Shown: positions 30,501 through 39,167 of the stretch, piece by piece
Position numbering within the stretch: the stretch's first letter is position 1
How the letters are laid out: each line of letters begins with the position of its first letter
DNA from: Nocardia sp. NBC_01730
Lineage (GTDB): Bacteria > Actinomycetota > Actinomycetes > Mycobacteriales > Mycobacteriaceae
Assembly: GCF_035920445.1 (NCBI RefSeq)
Contig: NZ_CP109162.1
Coordinates: 5,580,001 to 5,644,000 of the forward strand
Length of the DNA stretch: 64,000 nt
Direction: 5' to 3'
The notes under the pieces: model-generated
Database searches by the model: none
Seen by the model: only the letters and a program-made list of their open reading frames with translations
What the model was told of the DNA's origin: nothing
Translations under genes and position numbers: made by a program

Positions 30501-30779
30501 GTTGCTAATCAGCTCAACGAGCGACCGACGCGATTGATTCCCGCGATCCGAAAATCACGGCTACGCGAACGGGAGGGACTTCAGCGAGTGAGACCGGGAT
30601 GGAAGCCCGGCTCGAGCCCACTGGCCGTCGCGAGCTTCAGGAGCGGGACCGTGGACGCGCCTGCGGAGCCGTCGGCGCCCCCGTTTTGTTTCGCCTTCAT
30701 GCCCATTACCGCGCAGTAGGGTGGCGACCGGGCGACCGGACCAGGCGCCCGCCGTGCACCGCCGATCCGAGGAGTCGCC

Positions 30780-31943
30780 ATGAGGGCCGCCGTCGTCACC
30801 GACACGAAGTTCGAGGTCGCCGACCTGCCGACGCCGAGCCCCGGCCGTGGTCAGGTGTTGATCAGCGTGTCACGCTGCGGCATCTGCGGTTCCGACCTGC
30901 ACGCAAGGACACATGCCGACGAGATAGCGGATCTGGCCGTTGCCACCGGGTACGACCACTTCATGCGGTCGGGTCAGAGTGTGGTGCTCGGACACGAGTT
31001 CAGCGGAGCGGTAGTCGATTACGGGCCGGGCTGTCGCAGACGATGGAAGGCGGGCACCCCGGTGGTAGCCCTGCCGATCGTGCGGCACGGCAAGCAGCCG
31101 CACCTGGTCGGCCTGTCGACCGCTGCACCCGGCGGCTACGCCGAGCAGGTGGTGGTTCAGGAATCGATGACCATGCCGGTGCCGAACGGACTATCCGCCG
31201 AACACGCCGCACTCACCGAGCCGATGGCGGTCGCCTGGCACGCCGTGCGCAGAGGCAAGGTCGGGAAGGGACAGACCGCGTTCGTCATCGGCTGCGGCCC
31301 CATCGGCCTCGCGGTGATCAGCATGCTGAAGGCCGCGGGCGTACGTACCGTGGTGGCCAGCGACTTCTCGCCGCGCCGAAGGGAACTCGCGACCGCGTGC
31401 GGCGCCGACGTCGTGGTCGACCCGGCCACCGAGTCACCGTGGACGGCCGCACCGAAGAAGAGCCGGATCAACGGTGTCACCGATATCCTCGGCCTCGGCT
31501 TCGACACCATGGAACGGCTGCGGCGCGTCCCGAACCTGCCGTGGTGGTATGTCTTTCGGCTGGCGCACACGCTGAACGCGGGACCGGCCGGACCGGTGAT
31601 CTTCGAATGCGTGGGCGTACCAGGGATCATCGACCAGATACTCACTGCGGCGCCGCCGCTGTCGCGGGTGGTCGTGGTCGGCGTGTGCATGCAAATCGAC
31701 CGTTTCCAGCCCGCGATGGCGATCAACAAGGAAATCGAACTGCGGTTCGTGCTCGGCTACGACCCCGGCGAGTTCCGCGACACCCTACACATGCTCGCCG
31801 AGGGAAAGGTCGATCCGATGCCGCTGATCACCGGCACCGTCGGGCTGTCCGGTGTGGAGAACGCCTTCACCGCCCTCGGCAATCCGGAGCAGCACGCGAA
31901 GATCCTGGTCGATCCGAGCAGTTCCGCTGTCACGCCGGTCTGA
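30780..31943 (+). CDS. zinc-type medium-chain dehydrogenase
   Basis: 387 residues from ATG 30780. The GroES-like domain has the catalytic-zinc motif CGICGSDLHA (Cys near residue 38) and GHEFSGAVVDYG (His-Glu near 74); the cofactor domain has FVIGCGPIGLAVISMLKAAG. The lobe that normally carries four structural-zinc cysteines reads PIVRHGKQPHLVGLSTAAPGGYAE with none, so only the catalytic zinc is expected. The substrate is unknown. It is divergent from the dnaK operon and has no operon partner. Confidence 0.85.
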   Translation: MRAAVVTDTKFEVADLPTPSPGRGQVLISVSRCGICGSDLHARTHADEIADLAVATGYDHFMRSGQSVVLGHEFSGAVVDYGPGCRRRWKAGTPVVALPIVRHGKQPHLVGLSTAAPGGYAEQVVVQESMTMPVPNGLSAEHAALTEPMAVAWHAVRRGKVGKGQTAFVIGCGPIGLAVISMLKAAGVRTVVASDFSPRRRELATACGADVVVDPATESPWTAAPKKSRINGVTDILGLGFDTMERLRRVPNLPWWYVFRLAHTLNAGPAGPVIFECVGVPGIIDQILTAAPPLSRVVVVGVCMQIDRFQPAMAINKEIELRFVLGYDPGEFRDTLHMLAEGKVDPMPLITGTVGLSGVENAFTALGNPEQHAKILVDPSSSAVTPV

Positions 31944-31962
31944 CCGGCTACCGGGGTCGCCG

Positions 31963-32153
31963 TCACTGCTCGGTGGCGAGTACGTCGTCGGCGATCTTCT
32001 CGTCCAGGGTCACCCGCACCAGCGCCGCGGCGAGATCCGCGGTGTGGTCGCGCGCGAGATCCGCCAGCCGATCGGGATCTCGTGTACCGGCCGCGTACCC
32101 AGGAGGTCGCGGACTCGCACCTGGTAGGTCCGCCGCCCCTGCTCAGACTCCAC
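31963..32153 (-). pseudogene. frameshifted remnant of an unidentified small gene
   Basis: Within the 352 bases between the dehydrogenase and the MFS gene, the minus strand reads plausibly in one frame from GTG 32153 (VESEQGRRTYQVRVRDLLG) and then, after a one-base shift near 32098, in another (YAAGTRDPDRLADLARDH ... VTLDEKIADDVLATEQ stop at 31963). The two pieces together look like one alpha-helical protein end. I do not recognise the family. This may be a decayed gene or a real small gene with a sequencing error. Confidence 0.35.
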
Positions 32154-32295
32154 CCTCTGGTTGATGGAGATTCGGGGCTGGACCCTACTTGGCTGTTGTC
32201 CCTGAGTTGCCTCGCAGAGCTCCTCAACAGCGACATCATGTGGCCATGCTGTCCGCCCGCACGGGAAGCCGTCTTGTAGAAACACGACACTCCCC

Positions 32296-33564
32296 CTACG
32301 CAAACGAGTTCGCAGGTTGCGCGGCTCCGCTGGTGCGGAAGTTCCAGAATCCGGATTTCATGCACGGAATGATGGCCAGCGCGGCAAGTGCCCCGGCGCA
32401 GAGCATCAGCATGATCTCCGGCGTGACAGCAGTCGTCAGCAACCCAGCCAGGATCAGCCCGACCGGCGAAAGCAGCGACCCGGAACCTTGCTGCGCGGCA
32501 AAGACCTTGCCGCGATCCGCGGAGCGAAAGCCCTCTGCGATGGTGTTCGCCAACCGTGGACCGTTGACGGAATCCGAGAACGAGGAGCCGCAGGCCAGAG
32601 CTGAAGGAACCAGTGCAGGGAGATGGCATCCGATCGCAGCGTAGGACAGTGGCTTGGTGACCAGGCTCGTAGTCAGCCAGGCGCCGGGTACGGGGGGATC
32701 GATGAAGCGAGCCAAGAGATTTCCGGCGAACAGAAACAGCACCGGGAGCGACTGGATCAGTCCGATCTGGCCGGGGCTGTAGAGCTTCACGAGCGCGAGC
32801 GGGGCCGCGACCTGGCACATGGCCAGGAACAGCGACGATACGATGCTGGTCGAGATCACCGAACGAAGCCATGGCAATGTGGCCAATGTGGCGTAGATGA
32901 GTTTCCAGTTCGCGACGAGGTCGAACTCTTTCACTCGCCGGATCCGCAGCTGCCCCGGAGAGACGATCTTCTTGTCCGCTCGTCCCTCGATCTCGGGAAG
33001 TCCGACGCAGATAGCCGCGCCGACGACAAAGGTGACAGCGTCGACCACCAGAACCCAGATCGGAACCTGAGCGGCGACAAGGACACCCGCGGTGGCCGCG
33101 CCGACAGCCAATCCGGTCCGGTTGATCAGCGCATTGGAAGCCAACCCGGATCGGCGGGTGTCCTGGTCAAGGATGTCGGTCCAGTACGCGGCGAGCGCCG
33201 GACGATAGAAACCGACGCTGATCCCGTTCACCAGTGAACATGCAGCGGCGAGTAACCACCCGCTCGACGTGGGAACCAGCGTGGCTACGGCGATTCCGGC
33301 CGTCGCGGTGGCGCGGACGCAGTCGAAAAAGATCATCTGGCGGATGCGGTGGGCTCGGTCGGCTTCGACACCACCGCGGGCGAACGAATACGACATACCG
33401 AGCCCCAACGCGGCGAGCACCGCCCCGACCTGCCATCCGCTGAACGAGGAAGCCAGCACAATCGGCAACGCGACCCCGGTAGCGCCGTTGCCGAAAGCCG
33501 ACGTGAAGCCGGCGACCCGCAAGCGGCCTACCGCACCGATCGCCTGCGCATGCACATCGATCAC
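32296..33564 (-). CDS. MFS transporter, probable exporter of the lanthipeptide-like locus
   Basis: 422 residues from GTG 33564, which stands two bases after the stop of the LanM-like gene and six bases after a GGAG inside that gene's last codons; this decides the start. About twelve hydrophobic helices are visible (for example ATGVALPIVLASSFSGWQVGA, GWLLAAACSLVNGISVGFYRP, ATAGVLVAAQVPIWVLVVDA). The profile is that of drug or peptide exporters of the MFS type (MFS_1 or MFS_3). The tight coupling with the dehydratase suggests that it exports the modified product. Codon use is less GC-rich than in the surrounding housekeeping genes. Confidence 0.8.
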   Translation of the reverse strand: MIDVHAQAIGAVGRLRVAGFTSAFGNGATGVALPIVLASSFSGWQVGAVLAALGLGMSYSFARGGVEADRAHRIRQMIFFDCVRATATAGIAVATLVPTSSGWLLAAACSLVNGISVGFYRPALAAYWTDILDQDTRRSGLASNALINRTGLAVGAATAGVLVAAQVPIWVLVVDAVTFVVGAAICVGLPEIEGRADKKIVSPGQLRIRRVKEFDLVANWKLIYATLATLPWLRSVISTSIVSSLFLAMCQVAAPLALVKLYSPGQIGLIQSLPVLFLFAGNLLARFIDPPVPGAWLTTSLVTKPLSYAAIGCHLPALVPSALACGSSFSDSVNGPRLANTIAEGFRSADRGKVFAAQQGSGSLLSPVGLILAGLLTTAVTPEIMLMLCAGALAALAIIPCMKSGFWNFRTSGAAQPANSFA

Positions 33565-33566
33565 TG

Positions 33567-34928
33567 CTACTCCTGTTCGTTCGACCTGAGCGAATGGACG
33601 TGCTCGCTGACGACCGAGCATTGCTGCTCGATGTAGTCCTCATCGACGCCGGCGATGCTCACAGCCGACCGCGCGGCGGGACTTCGCACTACTTTGCCGA
33701 CCGGACCCCACTGGTCGAACACAGTTTGGGACGTGGTGTCGATCACAAAGAACGGGACATCACCGAGCGCAAGCTGGTTGGCCTCGGATCGGATGAACCC
33801 AGCTGGCACGAAGGGGCGCTGAACCGCTACCAGCTCGTCGACCAGTGTGTCTTCGAGGTCTTGAACCGAGCTGTCGAGTGGCGCCGTCGAGACCATCGCC
33901 GACAATCGGCGATAGCTCGCGGTGGCGTCGACGATCACTCGCGATCTGAGTTCGGGTGCGTGCGAAACAATCACCTCTTCGAGAAGTGATCGGCTGGCCC
34001 GGATCCGCCTATATCCGGACCTGAGTCCCCTGAGAAAGCTGTCCAGAGAATCGTAGATCGATCCGTAGTCGCGGCTGATCGAGGTTTGCTGTCGCTGCCC
34101 GAACGCGGTGAATCGGACGGTCAACTCCGCACGCGATCGGCTCTCTTGAATGGTCGGAAAATTCCTCGACCTACCCGTGGTTCGCGAGGCCATGAACCCA
34201 GCGACTACACCGTGGGCAGCATTCGATGGATCTTGTAGAAGTAGCGTCGTGAGAATGCCTCGAATCCGCGGTGCCGGACTCGCCGTCAAGATGGTCTCGT
34301 CATCGATCAGCGCGACCGCACCGCGAGCGGTGGAGACGTTTTCATAGTGAATGTCTGTAACAGATAGGCAGTCGGCAATCGCGGCGAACTGCCCCGCTTT
34401 GTGCCAGAAATCCACATCCGACACCGCCACCCCGGCGCGATCAACAGATTCTTGGAGGTAGCCGTCGAGCAAAGGGATTTCCGGCGGAAGGTACATGCAA
34501 TCCTCCATACCGACAGCCTGTAAACAGGATTGCATGAACCGGCGCTTCGAAGTTCTGCCCGGCTTGAAATAGTAGACAGCGTCAGCCAGGACGACCTGCG
34601 TCGCCGAGCGACCACCGCAGTGCGGGTCTCCAACCCCCGGAACTACGTATTCTACCTGCATACCCTCGTCTCGAACCTGAGCATGCAGGTCTATTGCCCC
34701 CTGAATGACAGCCCCGATCCGCGGCTCGACGATCCGGGACCAGACAGCACTCTTCCCGGACAACACCCGGGACGCGATGTCCGGCAGAAGGGAATCACTG
34801 TTCAACTTCGTAATTCGCTCGCCGAGTTCTGCCGACATGACCGCGACCTGCGGAATAAGATACCGCATCCAGTCACGTGCGGATCTCCGAAGATCGACAT
34901 ATCCCGGAGTAGGGTAGTGTTTACTCAA
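33567..34928 (-). CDS. stand-alone LanM-type dehydratase domain protein (DUF4135), no cyclase
   Basis: 453 residues from the TTG at 34928, but the frame is open to 35066 and the 46 extra codons (for example SLYPGPYPRFCAENFERSGG) look coding while containing no ATG or GTG. The protein shows the LanM dehydratase core in order: GVGDPHCGGRSATQV, the kinase-like lysine in AVYYFKPGRTSKRRF, the catalytic VTDIHYENV and the metal-site VALIDDET, then the closing RVIVDATASYRRLSAM and LALGDVPFF. LanM enzymes phosphorylate and eliminate Ser/Thr in a precursor peptide. The usual LanC cyclase half (another 400 residues) is missing. It is coupled to an MFS exporter and preceded by a tiny ORF. GC is low. Confidence 0.75.
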   Translation of the reverse strand: MSKHYPTPGYVDLRRSARDWMRYLIPQVAVMSAELGERITKLNSDSLLPDIASRVLSGKSAVWSRIVEPRIGAVIQGAIDLHAQVRDEGMQVEYVVPGVGDPHCGGRSATQVVLADAVYYFKPGRTSKRRFMQSCLQAVGMEDCMYLPPEIPLLDGYLQESVDRAGVAVSDVDFWHKAGQFAAIADCLSVTDIHYENVSTARGAVALIDDETILTASPAPRIRGILTTLLLQDPSNAAHGVVAGFMASRTTGRSRNFPTIQESRSRAELTVRFTAFGQRQQTSISRDYGSIYDSLDSFLRGLRSGYRRIRASRSLLEEVIVSHAPELRSRVIVDATASYRRLSAMVSTAPLDSSVQDLEDTLVDELVAVQRPFVPAGFIRSEANQLALGDVPFFVIDTTSQTVFDQWGPVGKVVRSPAARSAVSIAGVDEDYIEQQCSVVSEHVHSLRSNEQE

Positions 34929-35082
34929 CCATTCATCTAGTACTCCGAAAACCGTATTATCGAACTCAGAATATATGGTCGTCCCGCCGCTTCGCTCGAA
35001 GTTTTCTGCACAGAATCGCGGGTAGGGACCCGGATAGAGTGAAACGAACCGACCTACCCGAGACCACTACTCGATCAGACCA

Positions 35083-35172
35083 TCAGTCACACGTTCCACT
35101 GGCGTCGTCGACTGTGCCGAGAACGTTTGACAGATTAGTGTCACGTGCGATGTCCGCGAATTCGATAGTCAT
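35083..35172 (-). CDS. candidate RiPP precursor peptide
   Basis: A 29-residue ORF from ATG 35172, eight bases after AAAGAGG; ATGs at 35190 and 35193 would add six or seven residues. It begins MTIEFADIARDTNLSN, acidic and helix-prone like a leader, and ends VDDASGTCD, a C-terminus holding Ser, Thr and the only Cys. Those are the residues needed for dehydration and thioether formation. It is 155 bases upstream of the TTG of the LanM-like gene, or 16 bases before the upstream limit of that open frame, on the same strand. It has no Gly-Gly cleavage site. Small size makes chance occurrence possible. Confidence 0.45.
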   Translation of the reverse strand: MTIEFADIARDTNLSNVLGTVDDASGTCD

Positions 35173-35232
35173 TTCATCAGCCTCTTTCATCATGTCTTAC
35201 ATAAATGGAAGAAGAGGAGCTCCCCCACCTAG

Positions 35233-35262
35233 AACATAAACGCGGAGCCGCAACTTTGGCAA
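35233..35262 (-). promoter_or_regulatory. candidate promoter of the RiPP-like operon
   Basis: On the minus strand TTGCCA (35262-35257) and TATGTT (35238-35233) are 18 bases apart. Transcription would start about 35226, some 50 bases before the precursor ATG. The region is AT-rich, which raises the chance of false motifs. Confidence 0.35.
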
Positions 35263-35723
35263 TCAGAAATACACACAGATGTGATTCATGTCACCAGATA
35301 TGGACTTCTCACCTTCCGTCAGTTAACCGGACTCGGACGCGGAGACCATTCGCTAATAGATGGCAATCATCGGGAAATACCACATACAGCTGGATCGGGA
35401 AAGCACGACTCGCCGAGCGGGGCAGCTTCCGGCCGAGTCCGGAGAGCCGAGTTCCCGATTCGTTCGCTGATCTCGGCATCCCGATGCTGATGCGGAACAC
35501 GGGGGCAGTGCCGCTCGCATCCTGCTCAGCGTAGGTCGGCGACATCTGGAGAAGCCGTCGAACCCGCGCTCGGCGAGTGCCTCGAGCAACGGCCGCAGCG
35601 CGGCCATGCGGATTCGAAGCATGTCACCGGGCGATACCACGCAGCCCCTGACGAACATCGCGCATCGGGAACACCGGCGCGGATCCGATTGCCCCGTCGT
35701 AGCCCGATGCCCGCGCGAAATAC
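35263..35723. other. gene-poor interval between the RiPP-like locus and iniC
   Basis: Several overlapping open frames exist on both strands (for example the minus-strand frame with LRIRMAALRPLLEALAERGFDG ending near 35560), but none has a ribosome site, a family resemblance or a consistent frame. I read it as decayed sequence at the edge of the acquired island. Confidence 0.4.
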
Positions 35724-37271
35724 CTACTCGGGTAGCAGGCTCAGGGTGCCCTCCGCGCTGCGGGCGGCGGTGAGGCAGGCGGTGGCGGTGAACTGGTCGG
35801 CGAGGGGGTGGCGGGCGCGGGCGCGCCACTTCCGGACCGCCGCGACCGCCTGGGCGCGCTGCACCGAGGGCGCCGCGTCGACCGGCAGGCCGAGGCGTAG
35901 ATGAGGGGCGATACCGGAACCGCCGATGATGCGGTGCAGTTCAGCGAGATCGGTTGCGGGCAGCGTCAATTCGTCGGTGCGCAACCGGCCGAGCAGACGC
36001 AGCTCGGCGAAGCCGTGGACGTCGGCGAGCAGGGTGCGCACCTGAGGAAGCAGACTATCGGCCCGGGTGCCAGGGTAGGCCGTGAGCACCCTGGCCAGCG
36101 CCGTGAGCGCGGAATGCGCCTTGAGCTGGTCGGCGCGTTGGCCGAACTGCACGTCGAGTACCGAGCGCAACTCGTCGACACCACTGCGGATGGTCAATTC
36201 GGCGGCGAGCCGGACCGAATCACGCACGCCGAGTCGGATCAACGTGATCGCCATGCGAATACCGAACATGCCGAATCGCTCGGCGAGCTGCGCGCGCAGC
36301 TCCGGCGGCACCGGAAGCGGAATGTCGGCGCGTGCGAACCGATCCGCCGACAGCAGCGCCGCGCTCAGGTCGTCGACGGGAATGCACGCCAGCGCCTCGA
36401 ATGCCGCGAATTCCTGCTGGCGCAGCGTGGCGGCGGCGAACGCGAGCAGCCCGGCAACCGGAATCACGGCCTGGCACAGCCCGGTTCGCTCGAGTTCCCC
36501 GGCGAAACGCACCGCCACATCGCGCGCGGAGTGCAGCGCGTCGATCCGTCCTGCGCCGATTTCGTCCGCCCGTGACACCACACCGACGACGCCGAGCGGG
36601 CCCGGCAATCCCGATGTCTCCTCGGCGTTTCCGGCGCCGACTCGCTCCAGGAAGCGCACGTCCGCGGCGTCGAGTCTGCGCAGCAGGTACACGATCGCGT
36701 CCGCGCCGGGAACAGCGAGGTTCTCCTGCACCCGCTGCTCGTCCTCCTCCGGCGTCAACAGCTGCGCGGTGCGCCGCGACACCTCGCGTGACAGCGACGA
36801 CGTACCCGGTGTGTCGATGATCGTCGTGTGCGCGAGCGCCGCCGCGGGCCACTCGACCTCCAGGTGGTCGACGTCGCGCGGTGCCGGCGCGTCCCAGTGC
36901 AGCCGGTCCAGGTCGAAGGTCAGACCGTGCGCTCCGCCGCCGCGCCGGACCACCACGTTCGCACGAGCGCCGTCGTAGGCGTGCGCCGTCACGCTCGGCG
37001 TCGAACCGTACCGGTACCAGGTGACCACCCTGGTGCACTCGGTCGCATCGGTCGGGGCGATGTCCTGCCCGACAAGGGAATTCAGCAGGGTCGACTTGCC
37101 CGCCTTGAGCGAACCGGCCAGTGCGACGCGCAGGGGCTGGTCCAATCTGCGGGCGCAGTCGGCCAGCAGCGCCCGAGGTCGCGGTTCGCTCGCCAGCACC
37201 GCCCGCGCCTCGCCGACCAGTCGACGCGCCTCGGCAACGATCCCCGGCGCCGCGCCACCTTCATCTGTCAC
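35724..37271 (-). CDS. iniC: IniC-like dynamin-family GTPase
   Basis: 515 residues. A P-loop GTPase domain opens the protein: LAGSLKAGKSTLLNSLVG (G1), the switch threonine near TECTRVV, and IIDTPGTSS (G3, DTPG), with SRAD as a G4-like motif. A helical stalk follows. Size and order after iniA match M. tuberculosis IniC. The iniBAC operon is induced by cell-wall inhibitors, and IniA is a bacterial dynamin that fissions membrane; IniC is its partner. The GTG start overlaps the iniA stop, so translation is coupled. It is the last gene of the operon. Confidence 0.85.
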   Translation of the reverse strand: MTDEGGAAPGIVAEARRLVGEARAVLASEPRPRALLADCARRLDQPLRVALAGSLKAGKSTLLNSLVGQDIAPTDATECTRVVTWYRYGSTPSVTAHAYDGARANVVVRRGGGAHGLTFDLDRLHWDAPAPRDVDHLEVEWPAAALAHTTIIDTPGTSSLSREVSRRTAQLLTPEEDEQRVQENLAVPGADAIVYLLRRLDAADVRFLERVGAGNAEETSGLPGPLGVVGVVSRADEIGAGRIDALHSARDVAVRFAGELERTGLCQAVIPVAGLLAFAAATLRQQEFAAFEALACIPVDDLSAALLSADRFARADIPLPVPPELRAQLAERFGMFGIRMAITLIRLGVRDSVRLAAELTIRSGVDELRSVLDVQFGQRADQLKAHSALTALARVLTAYPGTRADSLLPQVRTLLADVHGFAELRLLGRLRTDELTLPATDLAELHRIIGGSGIAPHLRLGLPVDAAPSVQRAQAVAAVRKWRARARHPLADQFTATACLTAARSAEGTLSLLPE

Positions 37272-39130
37272 GGGGCTACCGTACCGGCGGGTCCGCTCGG
37301 TAGTGCGGCCTGCATGGCATCGGCATATCGGCGCAGCTCGGCGACCACGCGCAGTTGCTGTTCGAGCAGCGCGCCACGCTCGGCACGCCGGGAGGTGGCC
37401 ATCGTCGCCGCCTCCTGCGCCGCACGCAGCGAGTCGTCCAGCGAGCGCAGGCTCCGCTGGGCGACACCAGCGTAATGGTCGCGCAGCGCGCGGTGGATGC
37501 GGTGCAACCGGTCCTTCGACTCCTTGCCCGCCTGGAATGCCACGTCGTCGACGAACCTGCGCACCGCCGCCTTCGCCTCGTTGCGGCGCTTGGCCAGTCT
37601 GGCCTGCTTGTCGTCACGGAATGCCTTGCCGCCCACCAGGACTCCCGCGCCAATCGAGATCGGGTTGAGCAGCGCGAGCCCGGCGAACGTGCTGGCCAGC
37701 CCGACCATGAGCACACCGCCGTAGGAGCCGCGCATGCCGACGAGCAGCTTGCTGCCGAAGCCGATGTCGGGCTCCAGGTCGGCGAGTGTGCCGGAACTGG
37801 TGTGGCCGGTATCGGCCTGCAGTCCGGGCCGCACCTCCGGCAGGTCGACGGCGCCGATCTCAGAGAAATGCTCCGCGACCCGCTCGGCGAGGTAGAACGC
37901 CCGCGCATGGGTCCACAACAGGTTGTCGCCGATCGCGGTGTCGATGGTTCCGGTGAGGTGTTCGGCGATGCGGTCCCAGTGCCGGCCGGGATCGTGCTCG
38001 TCGATCCACTCCTCGGTGGTCCGTGCGATGGTGCGCAGCCGGTCCCGCAGGTCGTGGTCGACGTCGCCGGCCAGGTCGGTGATGCCGTCGGCGAGGGTCT
38101 GCTGCCACGCCGCGGTGCGGCGGTGCAGTTCCTCGGCCGCCGCTCGGGCGGACTGCAATTCGCGAACGGCCGCCGCGCCCTGCTCCGGATCACGCACCGC
38201 GACCAGCTCGCTGCCCAGCGCAAGCGCCAGATGTTCCGCCGCGGAACGGATGTCGCGAGCCACGGCAGCACGCGTCGCGAGCTGATCGCGGGCAACAACC
38301 TGGTCGCGCAGGAATTGATAGAGCACGCCGAAACCGGATTCCATACCCAGCTGCGGGTCCTGCAAACGCAGCGCGTGGCTGCGCAGCAGCGACGAGACGG
38401 CGATCATCAGCACGTCGAGACCGGCCCGCTCGAGATGACTCCGGTCGGCCTCGCGCACCTGACGCCAGTGCGGGTACAGGTCGGTCTTTGTGAGCAGCAA
38501 CGCGACCGTCGGGCACAGCTCCCGCACCTGCCGGAGAAAGGCGAGTTCCGGCTCGGTGAGTTCGGTGGACGCGTCCGAGAGCACCAGCACCGCGTCGGCC
38601 GCGGGCACCAGGCCGAGCACGTTTGCGGCATAAGAACTCCCGTGCGCGCCGACACCCGGAGTGTCGATCAGCACGATCCCGTCGGCCAGCAGCGCATTGG
38701 GCACCTGGACCTCCATACGCACGATGCGCCGCCCTTGGGCGTGCGGGGAGCGCGCATCGATCCTGCCGATCTCCTCGATCGGCACCGCGACCCTGGTCTC
38801 CGCGCCGCTGGAGTCGCCGTGTGCCGCGAGCACCAACGCCGCCATCGGCTCGGAGCCGTGCGACAGCGACATCGGCACCGTGGTGGTCGCGTCGTCGCCG
38901 ACCGGGCAGATGTCGAGGTTCAGCAGCGCGTTGACGAAGCGACTCTTGCCCTGGTCCAGAAGCCCGGCGACGACGATGCGCCTGCGTGGGTCGCGGACCC
39001 GGTCGGCCGCCACCTCCAGGCGGCCGACCAGATCGTTGCGGCCCGCGGCACGCGCCGCCGCGATGGTTTCATCGAGTGCCGAAAGCAGCGGTACCGCCGG
39101 TGGCGTGGTGTTCGGCGCGGGCGTCCCCAT
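37268..39130 (-). CDS. iniA: IniA-like bacterial dynamin
   Basis: 620 residues (M. tuberculosis IniA has 640). GTPase motifs: VAGLLDQGKSRFVNALL (P-loop), VLIDTPGVGAHG (DTPG), LLTKTDLYPHW (TKTD, G4). Helical stalk regions and a hydrophobic membrane-binding segment follow (the GVLMVGLASTFAGLALLNPI region, about residue 480). IniA remodels the plasma membrane in response to cell-wall drugs. It follows iniB by 37 bases and overlaps iniC by four. Confidence 0.88.
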   Translation of the reverse strand: MGTPAPNTTPPAVPLLSALDETIAAARAAGRNDLVGRLEVAADRVRDPRRRIVVAGLLDQGKSRFVNALLNLDICPVGDDATTTVPMSLSHGSEPMAALVLAAHGDSSGAETRVAVPIEEIGRIDARSPHAQGRRIVRMEVQVPNALLADGIVLIDTPGVGAHGSSYAANVLGLVPAADAVLVLSDASTELTEPELAFLRQVRELCPTVALLLTKTDLYPHWRQVREADRSHLERAGLDVLMIAVSSLLRSHALRLQDPQLGMESGFGVLYQFLRDQVVARDQLATRAAVARDIRSAAEHLALALGSELVAVRDPEQGAAAVRELQSARAAAEELHRRTAAWQQTLADGITDLAGDVDHDLRDRLRTIARTTEEWIDEHDPGRHWDRIAEHLTGTIDTAIGDNLLWTHARAFYLAERVAEHFSEIGAVDLPEVRPGLQADTGHTSSGTLADLEPDIGFGSKLLVGMRGSYGGVLMVGLASTFAGLALLNPISIGAGVLVGGKAFRDDKQARLAKRRNEAKAAVRRFVDDVAFQAGKESKDRLHRIHRALRDHYAGVAQRSLRSLDDSLRAAQEAATMATSRRAERGALLEQQLRVVAELRRYADAMQAALPSGPAGTVAP

Positions 39131-39167
39131 CGCGGCATCGACCTCTTTCCGTAGCGCAGGGCAACTG

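Larger units (their letters stand above)
30304..30779. other. 476-base interval holding the dnaK promoter
   Basis: It contains the HspR operator and promoter listed separately at 30472-30500, a leader of about 170 bases on the dnaK side, and about 280 bases towards the divergent dehydrogenase gene. No further gene was recognised. A GCTCAA half-site repeats at 30440 and 30512, possibly weaker HspR contacts. Confidence 0.5.

Noticed and set aside
33567..34928. Aminoglycoside or lipid kinase assignment
   Set aside because: The lysine, DxHxEN and DxE motifs resemble kinases, but the order with GDPHCGG and the C-terminal GDVPFF block fits LanM (DUF4135) better.
35039..35239. Plus-strand ORF of 66 codons in the AT-rich region
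   Set aside because: No ribosome site and no family; it is antisense to the candidate precursor.
34929..35723. Insertion sequence in the AT-rich island
   Set aside because: No transposase, terminal inverted repeats or target duplication could be seen.
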